Positions 6,221 through 12,062 of a stretch of 12,062 bases of DNA are shown piece after piece. Made by a program: the position numbers and the translations under genes. The notes under the pieces were generated by a model. That model was given only the letters and a program-made list of their open reading frames with translations. It did no database searches and had not been told where the DNA came from. Numbering within the stretch: position 1 is the first letter of the stretch; every line of letters begins with the position of its first letter. This DNA is from Peptococcaceae bacterium UBA4997 (GTDB lineage Bacteria > Bacillota > Dehalobacteriia > UBA4068 > UBA4997), in the NCBI GenBank assembly GCA_002398485.1, contig DGYV01000013.1:8340-20401 (forward strand), written 5' to 3'.

Positions 6221-7000
6221 GTGAATTATTGGACACAATTAAGTATTGACTATGCAAACCAGCTCAACTATTTAGATGAATTATTTAAAATATATCCTTG
6301 TATTCCCGAAGGCATAAGGGATTTGAATACTGAAACATGGCACCAAATAGAAACCGCCTTTTATAAAAAAAACAATAAGGCTTTGCTTATAAACCTTTTG
6401 AAATTGGATTTGTTCCCCATTAAGGATTCCTATGTAGCCTATTTAAAACGCGATCTCTCTGCAATAGAACGTAATCCAAATACCGTAAATCGCCTTTGCG
6501 GTAGGTTATACGAAATGGGATTGACCGAAATATATGAAAAATGCTCACAGCCAAAAGAAACTAACCGTCAAATTGGGCCTCTTTTTAGAAGATGGCTGCA
6601 AAAAGGGTTGATCGGTGTACCCGTTTTACCTTATGCTGAATTTATAAATTTTAACGGTAATGCAATTTTAGATGGTAATGATCATGAAATGATGCTTTTT
6701 GCCAAAAAAACACTCGATTATAACAGAGAAAAGGGCCTGGATTTTGTAGGAAGATTCAATGATAAATATGTTATCGGCGAAGCCAAGTTTCTAACTGATT
6801 TTGGTGGCCACCAAAATGCACAGTTTAATGATGCCCTTTCTACAATCAAAGAACCAGCAAATGCTGTAAAAATAGCCATTTTGGATGGTGTATTATACAT
6901 AAAAAGCAACAACAAAATGCACAGAAGTTTATTAAACGAATACAGTAAATATAATATAATGAGCAGCCTAGTTTTAAGAGAATTTTTATATCAATTATAG
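6221..7000 (+). CDS. Type II restriction endonuclease, PD-(D/E)XK fold (predicted)
   Basis: A 259-residue protein, predicted to cut DNA lacking the partner's methylation. The likely active site is D174 (GLDFVGRF, 172-179) and E187/K189 in VIGEAKF, separated by a hairpin-length 12 residues. It is followed by DFGGHQNAQFNDAL (193-206), whose glutamine side resembles the extra motif of many restriction enzymes. The N-terminal 120 residues are helical and unassigned. I do not recognise the specificity or Pfam family. The start is GTG, with GGAGG 7 bases upstream; the next methionine is residue 99, so GTG is needed. The methyltransferase gene follows after 12 bases, which is the main support for the role. 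AT content is much higher than in rlmH or walJ (16 G/C in bases 6241-6300, against 31 in 8581-8640). No control protein gene is present. Confidence 0.8.
   Translation: MNYWTQLSIDYANQLNYLDELFKIYPCIPEGIRDLNTETWHQIETAFYKKNNKALLINLLKLDLFPIKDSYVAYLKRDLSAIERNPNTVNRLCGRLYEMGLTEIYEKCSQPKETNRQIGPLFRRWLQKGLIGVPVLPYAEFINFNGNAILDGNDHEMMLFAKKTLDYNREKGLDFVGRFNDKYVIGEAKFLTDFGGHQNAQFNDALSTIKEPANAVKIAILDGVLYIKSNNKMHRSLLNEYSKYNIMSSLVLREFLYQL
6932..6960 (+). promoter_or_regulatory. Possible internal promoter for the methyltransferase
   Basis: Near the 3' end of the endonuclease gene are overlapping hexamers TATAATATAAT (6950-6960), about 52 bases before the methyltransferase start. TTAAAC (6932-6937), a weak -35, is 17 bases before the second hexamer. 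The region is AT-rich, so chance occurrence is quite possible. Confidence 0.35.
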
Positions 7001-7012
7001 GGGGTATTAAAA

Positions 7013-8182
7013 TTGTATCTTCAATATGAAGGGAAAAAAGCTCTTAGTGAAATCAAAAATTATCGCACCCCTTATACAGTTTTAAACTTTAATACCGAAA
7101 ACAATTTATTGATCAAAGGCAATAATTTTGATGTTATGAAAATAATGCTGGATCAAAAAAATATGGCTGGAAAAATTGACTTGGTTTATATAGATCCTCC
7201 TTTTTCCACCAACGCAATTTTCAACACAAGCAAGGAAAGAGCAAACACCATCAGCAAATGCGCCAATGATACTGTTGCCTATAAAGACACTATCTGCGGC
7301 GATGCTTTTTTGGAATTCATCAGAGAACGCCTAGTTTTAATAAAAGAATTGCTTTCAGAAAATGGCTCCATCTACCTGCATATAGATTATAAAATAGGCC
7401 ATTACATTAAAATATTGATGGATGAAATATTCGGCTCTGCAAATTTTCGCAATGATATAGCACGAATTAAATGCAACCCTAAAAACTTTTCCCGTAAAGC
7501 ATATGGCAATATCAAGGATATGATTTTATTTTATGCCAAAACCAAAAAACCTATTTGGAACGATTTAAGAGAAAAAATGAATACGGAAGAAATCGCAAAA
7601 TTATTTAACAAAATCGATCCCGATGGCAGAAGATACACTACTATACCTTTACATGCTCCCGGTGAAACCAAAGAAGGCCCTACCGGTAAGCCTTGGCGCG
7701 GCATACAGCCACCAAAAGGCAGACATTGGCGAAGTGATCCCCAAACCTTTGAGGAACTGGATAAAAATAACTTGATAGAATGGTCAACAAATGGAGTCCC
7801 CCGTAAAAAAATTTACGCAGATGAAAGCTTGGGTAAAAAAATCCAGGATATTTGGGAATTTAAAGATCCGCAAAAACCTCTTTACCCCACAGAAAAAAAC
7901 CATGAAATGCTAAAGAGGATCATTGCAGCCTCATCAAATCCAAACAGCATTATCATGGACTGCTTTTGTGGCTCAGGCACCACCCTGTTGGCAGCACAAC
8001 AGTTGAACCGAAAATGGATCGGTATAGATAATTCCGAAGAAGCCATTTTGGCAAGTAAAACAAAGTTACAGGCTTATCCATTTAAATATCTTGAACTAAT
8101 CCCACAGGCTGCAACCATAAAAACACCTTCCTTAAAAATTTTTGAGGATGACTCTTTCCAAGCAGCTATTGACATTTTTTAA
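7013..8182 (+). CDS. Beta-class site-specific DNA methyltransferase, probably N6-adenine
   Basis: A 389-residue enzyme that should transfer a methyl group from S-adenosylmethionine to the recognition site of the adjacent endonuclease. Motif order is that of the beta class: catalytic DPPF (61-64, after LVYI), a target-recognition region (about 150-285, including GPTGKPWRGIQPPKGRHWR at 222-240), YPTEKNHEML (291-300, motif X-like) and the AdoMet-binding CFCGSGTT (317-324), then WIGIDNSEEA (335-344). DPPY/F favours adenine; N4-cytosine enzymes usually have SPPY. The start is TTG with an AGGGGGT ribosome binding site that overlaps the endonuclease stop codon, so translation may be coupled. The next methionine, residue 42, would lose the conserved NLLIKGN segment. 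Like its partner it is AT-rich (17 G/C in bases 7561-7620). The recognition sequence is unknown. Confidence 0.92.
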   Translation: MYLQYEGKKALSEIKNYRTPYTVLNFNTENNLLIKGNNFDVMKIMLDQKNMAGKIDLVYIDPPFSTNAIFNTSKERANTISKCANDTVAYKDTICGDAFLEFIRERLVLIKELLSENGSIYLHIDYKIGHYIKILMDEIFGSANFRNDIARIKCNPKNFSRKAYGNIKDMILFYAKTKKPIWNDLREKMNTEEIAKLFNKIDPDGRRYTTIPLHAPGETKEGPTGKPWRGIQPPKGRHWRSDPQTFEELDKNNLIEWSTNGVPRKKIYADESLGKKIQDIWEFKDPQKPLYPTEKNHEMLKRIIAASSNPNSIIMDCFCGSGTTLLAAQQLNRKWIGIDNSEEAILASKTKLQAYPFKYLELIPQAATIKTPSLKIFEDDSFQAAIDIF

Positions 8183-8247
8183 ATTTTCTATAAAAAACTT
8201 TGTTTTTTCATTAAAATATTTATTGCCTTAAATCATCTTATTTACCT

Positions 8248-8298
8248 AAAAAACCCCTTTGCAAAATGTATATTTTTACATATTACAAAGGGATTTTT
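8248..8298. terminator. Bidirectional terminator between the methyltransferase gene and rlmH
   Basis: CCCTTTG (8255-8261) pairs with CAAAGGG (8286-8292), and inside it ATGTA (8266-8270) pairs with TACAT (8277-8281). TTTTT follows on the plus strand (8294-8298), and a T-run follows on the minus strand (complement of 8248-8253). It sits between two convergent genes and can serve both. Confidence 0.8.
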
Positions 8299-8321
8299 AT
8301 ATTAACAAAAGCTTGTGATTT

Positions 8322-8801
8322 TTATTTATGATATGGTTCGTTACGGTTTATTTTTACTGCGCGATAAATTTGTTCGCATAGAATAAGGCGCATCATTTGG
8401 TGCGGATAAGTGGCTTTGCCAAAGGAAAGCTGAAAATCCGCCCTTTTCAACACAGCAGGTGCAAGCCCCCAAGAACCGCCTATTATAAAAACCAACTTTC
8501 TAACTCCTAATGCCGACCATTCATTAAGCTTTTTTGCAAGCTCCGGAGAGCTCAATTGCCTGCCCTCAATAGCTAAGGCCACTACCACCGCATCATCATC
8601 TATAAGGCTAAGCAAAGCTTCACCCTCCACCGCTACTGCCTTATTCACCAAGGCCGGTGCCGCACCCTCAGCCATTGCTTTATCGGCAACTTCCCTTACG
8701 GAAATAGGGAAAATAGGTAACAGCCTTTTTGAATATTCACTTATGCCTTCGACAAAATAACGTTCTTTGATTTTGCCAACAGCTAAAATTTCACATTTCA
8801 T
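8322..8801 (-). CDS. rlmH: 23S rRNA (pseudouridine1915-N3)-methyltransferase RlmH
   Basis: Methylates N3 of pseudouridine 1915 in helix 69 of 23S rRNA on assembled ribosomes, with AdoMet as donor. It belongs to the small SPOUT family and acts as a dimer. The 159-residue length matches E. coli RlmH (155). Signature segments are VGKIKERYF (8-16), FIIGGSWGL (105-113, AdoMet-binding knot region), YPHQMMRLILCEQIYRA (132-148) and the highly conserved C-terminal RNEPYHK (153-159). The ATG has AGGAGA about 6 bases upstream; this ribosome binding site overlaps the walJ stop codon, 9 bases separate the genes, and translation is probably coupled. It is the second gene of the walJ-rlmH operon. Confidence 0.97.
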   Translation of the reverse strand: MKCEILAVGKIKERYFVEGISEYSKRLLPIFPISVREVADKAMAEGAAPALVNKAVAVEGEALLSLIDDDAVVVALAIEGRQLSSPELAKKLNEWSALGVRKLVFIIGGSWGLAPAVLKRADFQLSFGKATYPHQMMRLILCEQIYRAVKINRNEPYHK

Positions 8802-8810
8802 AGCTTTCTC

Positions 8811-9584
8811 CTAAATAGCAATCAAGGGATGCGGCATACAGGGCGAACCAACGTGCAGTTCAAAATCATCCGTAATGCCCGCCAAATCCAAACACGCCAA
8901 AATTTCCCTGCGTGCGGTTGAGGGCGTATTGTTGACCTCGCTCAAGTGGGCAAGCATTACGGGAAAAGGCTTACCTGCCATAATCTCCGCCAAAAAGTAG
9001 GCCGCCTGTTTATTAGATAAATGCCCTTCCCTGCCTGCTACCCTGCGCTTAAGATAAGCAGGATAAGGCCCTTTTGCAAGCATTGTTTCATTATGGTTGG
9101 CCTCCAAAATCAGTCCATCCAAATTTTGGAAGCATTTCAGCATAGAAGGCGTAACCATACCCGTATCGGTAACCACACCCAAGCGTTTGCCCCCATGGCT
9201 GAACACCATGCCCACAGGCAAAAGTGCATCATGGGAGGTTCGGCAAAAGCTTACTGTAATTTCACCTATTTGCATATTGCTGCTGTAACTGCGCCGCAAA
9301 GCAGAGGGCATAGCTTCCGTAAACGGTAGGTTTTGCCAAAGCATGGGCGCCGCATATACGGGCAGGCCGTACTTTTTTACCAGCATCCGAATACCGCTGA
9401 TGTGGTCATGGTGCTCATGCGTAACCAAAATGCCCTGAATTGACCGTACATCCTCGCCAAAAGCCGCAAGCGCTCTTGCAACACGCAAAGCGCTGATGCC
9501 GCTATCCACCAAAAGCTTGGTTTGGCCACCTTTTATAAAAATACAATTGCCGCGGGAACCGCTGGCTATGGCAGTAAATTCCAT
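8811..9584 (-). CDS. walJ: Metallo-beta-lactamase-fold hydrolase WalJ/YycJ
   Basis: A 257-residue cytosolic protein of the YycJ/WalJ (VicX) family; some members are reported to be 5'-3' DNA exonucleases and others affect cell-wall and division phenotypes. Visible features: N-terminal SGSRGN (8-13), the zinc motif HEHHDH (56-61), SHDA (H118, D119), TDTG (D140), EANHN (161-165), REGHLSN (H188) and AHLSEVNN (H213). All usual metal-binding positions seem intact. The ATG has GGGGGA 5-6 bases upstream. In bacilli this gene ends the walRKHIJ operon; here no walR, walK, walH or walI precedes it, and it is cut off from the upstream copper genes by a GC-rich hairpin (9631-9650). It overlaps the rlmH translation signals, supporting a two-gene operon. 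No clear promoter was seen in the 130-base upstream gap. Confidence 0.92.
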   Translation of the reverse strand: MEFTAIASGSRGNCIFIKGGQTKLLVDSGISALRVARALAAFGEDVRSIQGILVTHEHHDHISGIRMLVKKYGLPVYAAPMLWQNLPFTEAMPSALRRSYSSNMQIGEITVSFCRTSHDALLPVGMVFSHGGKRLGVVTDTGMVTPSMLKCFQNLDGLILEANHNETMLAKGPYPAYLKRRVAGREGHLSNKQAAYFLAEIMAGKPFPVMLAHLSEVNNTPSTARREILACLDLAGITDDFELHVGSPCMPHPLIAI

Positions 9585-9629
9585 ATATTTCCCCCATTGG
9601 CTTATGTTTTTGAAATCGATTCCATAAAA

Positions 9630-9660
9630 GGGGCGGCGTTCCCGCCGCCCTTCTTTTTAA
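9630..9660. terminator. GC-rich hairpin between walJ and the copZ-like gene
   Basis: GGGCGGCG (9631-9638) pairs perfectly with CGCCGCCC (9643-9650) across a 4-base loop. By gene order it should end the minus-strand transcript of the copper chaperone gene, and CTTTTATG follows on that strand. The T-run is longer on the plus side (TTCTTTTTAA), although no plus-strand gene precedes it, so it probably acts in both directions. Confidence 0.75.
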
Positions 9661-9715
9661 TATTTAAACATCTAAAATTCAAATAATAAATATGGCTTAT
9701 CAAAGTTTTTGATGC

Positions 9716-9949
9716 TTAGGCTTCAAAGCCTAAATCATTTATAGCTTCCTTAATGGTTGCCAAATCGGCACCATGCCCTAAGGCAAAGCTTACCTGACCT
9801 GCCGCCAGATCCACACTTACATGGTGTACATTACCCATATCATTTAGGGCTTTGATTACAGCCTCAGAGCAATGATCGCAATGCATACCTTTTACAGGAA
9901 TAGAAACAGTTTCCCCATGCACGGGGGTGCAGCCGCAATGATCACACAT
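9716..9949 (-). CDS. copZ: Copper chaperone-like HMA-domain protein, CopZ type
   Basis: A 77-residue single-domain protein predicted to bind Cu(I) in the cytosol and pass it to the CopA ATPase encoded just upstream. The ferredoxin-like HMA domain spans about residues 14-77, with the metal site GMHCDHC (C24, C27) and a C-terminal IKEAINDLGFEA typical of the fold. An unusual N-terminal extension, MCDHCGC, adds three cysteines. The start is ATG at 9949, because AAGGAGGG lies 6 bases upstream; a TTG two codons earlier would abut that site. Its own promoter is at 10028-10057, so it can be made independently of copA. A mercury-binding MerP-like role is possible but less likely given copA beside it. 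Confidence 0.85.
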   Translation of the reverse strand: MCDHCGCTPVHGETVSIPVKGMHCDHCSEAVIKALNDMGNVHHVSVDLAAGQVSFALGHGADLATIKEAINDLGFEA

Positions 9950-9986
9950 AAACAACCCTCCTTTTTGAATATCCGTTTAGAATATG

Positions 9987-10017
9987 TATTAAGGGGCGTT
10001 AAGCAGCACCCTTATTA
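9987..10017 (-). promoter_or_regulatory. Inverted repeat in the copZ leader
   Basis: TAAGGG (9990-9995) pairs with CCCTTA (10009-10014), and the pairing continues past one mismatch to about 9 bp. It starts only a few bases after the predicted transcript start, so it would be a 5' hairpin or a repressor site. It does not fit a CsoR or CopY operator that I can recognise. Confidence 0.4.
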
Positions 10018-10027
10018 AGATATGCCT

Positions 10028-10057
10028 ATTATAACACAATTTTACTTATTTGAACAA
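10028..10057 (-). promoter_or_regulatory. SigA-type promoter of the copZ-like gene
   Basis: On the minus strand, TTGTTC (10052-10057), an 18-base spacer and a perfect TATAAT (10028-10033). The predicted start is near 10021, leaving a leader of about 70 bases. An inverted repeat, TTTGAA-N8-TTCAAA (10049-10068), covers the -35 box and could be an operator. Confidence 0.7.
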
Positions 10058-10088
10058 ATATTTTCAAAAACCCTGTTTGCTTTTAATT

Positions 10089-12062
10089 TTATATTATTTT
10101 GGTTTTATAAAGTCTTAAAGAATTCAAAGCCACAGAAAGAGAGCTTCCCGCCATAGCCATACCAGCTATAATAGGGCTCAAAAAACCAAATGCCGCCAAA
10201 GGTATGGCCAGCATATTGTAAAAAAAAGCCCAAAACAAATTCTGGCGGATAATACGTACTGCCTTATGTCCTAACCCCATGGCCTTGACTAATGAAAGCA
10301 GATTACTGTTCAAAAGCGTTATATCGGCACTTTCCATGGCAATGTGAGCACCGCTGCCCATGGCAATACCCAAATCGGCCCGTGTTAGTGCCGGAGCATC
10401 GTTGATACCGTCGCCCACCATTGCCACTTTACGCCCTTTGGCCTGTTCAGCCTGCACGATATTGCCCTTATCCTGCGGCAGCATATCCGCTATGATATTT
10501 TTTATACCAATTTCATCCGCAACCTTGCGAGCAGAACCTTCTTTATCTCCTGTTGCCATTAGCACTTTTATTTTTAATTTGTGCAGCTTTTCTACTGCCT
10601 GCTTGGCATCACTGCGAATATTATCGGCCAAAGCTATACTGCCTGCCCATTTACCGTCAACAGCAACCTCTACTGTTGTCCTATCCTCAACATTCTCCAA
10701 AACGGGCAGATCAATGCCCTGCTCGACCAAATAATCTTTTTTGCCTGCCGCCACGCCATGACCCTCCACCATACCTGAAACACCAAGCCCGGGACTTATT
10801 ATTAAATTTTCCACTTTTATGGCAGACAGTTTTTCCTCACCCACATATTCGCCTACCGCCTGCCCTAAAGGATGTGCTGAAAGCTTTTCCACAGCACCTG
10901 CCCACAAAAGCCAGTTCGCAGGAGCGTTAGGATCCGCGTTTACATCCACCACCTGCGGTTTTCCTATGGTTAAGGTTCCCGTTTTATCCATGATAATGGT
11001 ATCTATGTGAGCAGAAGCCTCTAAGCTGGGGCCTCCTTTATAAAGGATACCCTCCATAGCTCCCCTGCCTGTAGCCGTAATAACTGCCATTGGCGTTGCT
11101 AATCCCAACGCACAGGGACAAGCAATCACCAAAACAGCTACCGCACGCTCAATGGCAGCACCTAAAGCTAAAGGTATAACAAAATAAGAAATCAAAAAGG
11201 TAATAGCGGCAAGCCCCATTACCGTAGGCACAAAAAAGCTTGCTACTTTATCGGCTATCCTTTGCGAAGGTGCGGTTTCACCCTGAGCCGTAGCTACAAG
11301 CTTGATGATACGGGCAAGCATTGTGGATTCACCAACTTCTTCCACACGGAAAATCAATTGTCCATCCTGGTTTTGGGTAGCCCCCGTAACCTTATCACCC
11401 ACAGTTTTAAAAACAGGTAAAGCTTCTCCTGTAAGCATAGCTTCATTAACATTGGAAGCCCCTTCCACCACTTCACCATCCAAAGGTATTTGCTCACCCG
11501 GCAATACCCGCAAAATGTCCCCTACCTTTATTTCCTCAACTGCTGTTTCTTTATCACCTTCAGCAGTCATCAAACGGGCAATAGGCGGTTTCAAATCGTT
11601 AAGTGCGGCAATAGCCGCAGTAGCTTTGCGCTTGGTTGACTTTTCCAAAGCCTTGCCCAGCATAATAAAAGCTATCAAAACAGCGGAGCTTTCAAAGTAA
11701 ACATATGCACCGCCCGTAAACATATTGTAAAGGCTGTAAAAATAAGCTATGGAGGTAGCGGTGGCTACCAATACATCCATATTGGCGGCACCGCTTTTTA
11801 ATGCCTTATACGCACCTGTATAGATCTTCCAGCCGCCTACAAATTGTACGGGCGTTGCCAGGATAAATTGAAAAAGATGTCCCATCAGCCAATGCGGCAT
11901 CGGTAAACCAAACAAATGCCAAAACATGATCAAAAGCATGGGGGTAGCCAGGCTTATACTCAACCATAAACGCCAGCCAAAACCCGAGGCCTCCTGAGTT
12001 AACGCACCACCATAATTTATTTTGGCACCAAAGCCCGTTTTTTCAACAGCGGCCACCATGGC
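10089..12062 (-). CDS. copA: Cu+-exporting P1B-type ATPase CopA (5' end outside window)
   Basis: An ATP-driven pump in the cytoplasmic membrane that exports Cu(I). At least 657 residues are visible; the frame stays open through the right edge, so the true start and the bulk of the N-terminal HMA domain are missing. The first residues, [12 protein letters not shown], look like the end of an HMA domain. Counting from that methionine: membrane helices begin near 30; actuator TGE is at 210-212; the copper-binding CPC is at 314-316; phosphorylated D358 is in DKTGT; the nucleotide-domain HP is at 396-397; TGD is at 503-505; GDGINDAP is at 549-556; and YN (614-615) and MAGSS (636-640) in the last helices define Cu+ specificity. 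The copZ-like gene follows after 139 bases with its own promoter. Silver transport is possible as well. Confidence 0.96.
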   Translation of the reverse strand, partial: AMVAAVEKTGFGAKINYGGALTQEASGFGWRLWLSISLATPMLLIMFWHLFGLPMPHWLMGHLFQFILATPVQFVGGWKIYTGAYKALKSGAANMDVLVATATSIAYFYSLYNMFTGGAYVYFESSAVLIAFIMLGKALEKSTKRKATAAIAALNDLKPPIARLMTAEGDKETAVEEIKVGDILRVLPGEQIPLDGEVVEGASNVNEAMLTGEALPVFKTVGDKVTGATQNQDGQLIFRVEEVGESTMLARIIKLVATAQGETAPSQRIADKVASFFVPTVMGLAAITFLISYFVIPLALGAAIERAVAVLVIACPCALGLATPMAVITATGRGAMEGILYKGGPSLEASAHIDTIIMDKTGTLTIGKPQVVDVNADPNAPANWLLWAGAVEKLSAHPLGQAVGEYVGEEKLSAIKVENLIISPGLGVSGMVEGHGVAAGKKDYLVEQGIDLPVLENVEDRTTVEVAVDGKWAGSIALADNIRSDAKQAVEKLHKLKIKVLMATGDKEGSARKVADEIGIKNIIADMLPQDKGNIVQAEQAKGRKVAMVGDGINDAPALTRADLGIAMGSGAHIAMESADITLLNSNLLSLVKAMGLGHKAVRIIRQNLFWAFFYNMLAIPLAAFGFLSPIIAGMAMAGSSLSVALNSLRLYKTKII

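Noticed and set aside
6172..8260. AACCCCTTT occurs at 6172-6180 and 8252-8260, flanking the restriction-modification unit, like a target duplication
   Set aside because: Nine bases are too short to be convincing, a third near-copy (CAACCCCTT) lies at 6049-6057, and the right copy is part of the terminator stem.
8322..8339. The 3' end of rlmH resembles the staphylococcal SCC attachment site, and the restriction unit sits right beside it
   Set aside because: The similarity follows from the conserved C-terminus (PYHK-stop). No second copy was found on the far side of the unit, and no ccr recombinase gene is present.
9950..9955. TTG start for the CopZ-like protein two codons before the ATG
   Set aside because: The AGGAGGG ribosome binding site would directly abut the TTG, while it is 6 bases from the ATG at 9949.
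10360..11700. Several plus-strand open frames opposite copA, and similar ones opposite lysA, the HAD gene and walJ
   Set aside because: They lie antisense to genes with full sets of conserved motifs, lack ribosome binding sites, and encode low-complexity or unfamiliar peptides.

Overview
The window looks like a chromosomal segment of a low-to-moderate GC Firmicute, of the Clostridia or Negativicutes type (inference). Evidence: strong AGGAGG-type ribosome binding sites, TTG/GTG starts alongside ATG, TATAAT promoters often with an extended TG, GC-rich hairpin terminators, the Firmicute pair walJ-rlmH, and clostridial-type LysA and SerA variants. YfbR, best known from enterobacteria, is also present. 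No tRNA, rRNA, CRISPR array, transposase or integrase was found.

Left part (1-4475), all on the minus strand. From right to left in transcription order: yfbR (5'-deoxynucleotidase); a two-pass membrane protein with a degenerate HD-GYP-like domain; a HAD-family phosphatase with its own promoter; and lysA (diaminopimelate decarboxylase) with its own promoter and a strong terminator at the left edge. The gap between the membrane protein and the HAD gene holds two copies of a short repeat. The better copy folds into an intrinsic terminator.

Middle (4476-8321). A divergent promoter region separates yfbR from serA (phosphoglycerate dehydrogenase, plus strand), which ends in a very strong terminator. 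Next comes a compact, AT-rich type II restriction-modification unit: a PD-(D/E)XK endonuclease gene (GTG start) and a beta-class DNA methyltransferase gene (TTG start), 12 bases apart. It has its own extended -10 promoter and is closed by a terminator hairpin that works in both directions. Its composition differs from the neighbours and suggests acquisition by transfer.

Right part (8322-12062), minus strand. rlmH (23S rRNA pseudouridine methyltransferase) and walJ (metallo-beta-lactamase-fold hydrolase) form a tight two-gene operon. Upstream of them are a copper-chaperone-like HMA protein gene with its own promoter and copA (Cu+ P1B-ATPase), whose 5' end runs off the window.

Most of the window is housekeeping: lysine and serine biosynthesis, nucleotide clean-up, ribosome modification and copper export. 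The accessory part is the restriction-modification unit. The least explained gene is the membrane protein whose HD-GYP domain has lost several metal-binding residues. I did not find a convincing wholly new multi-gene system.
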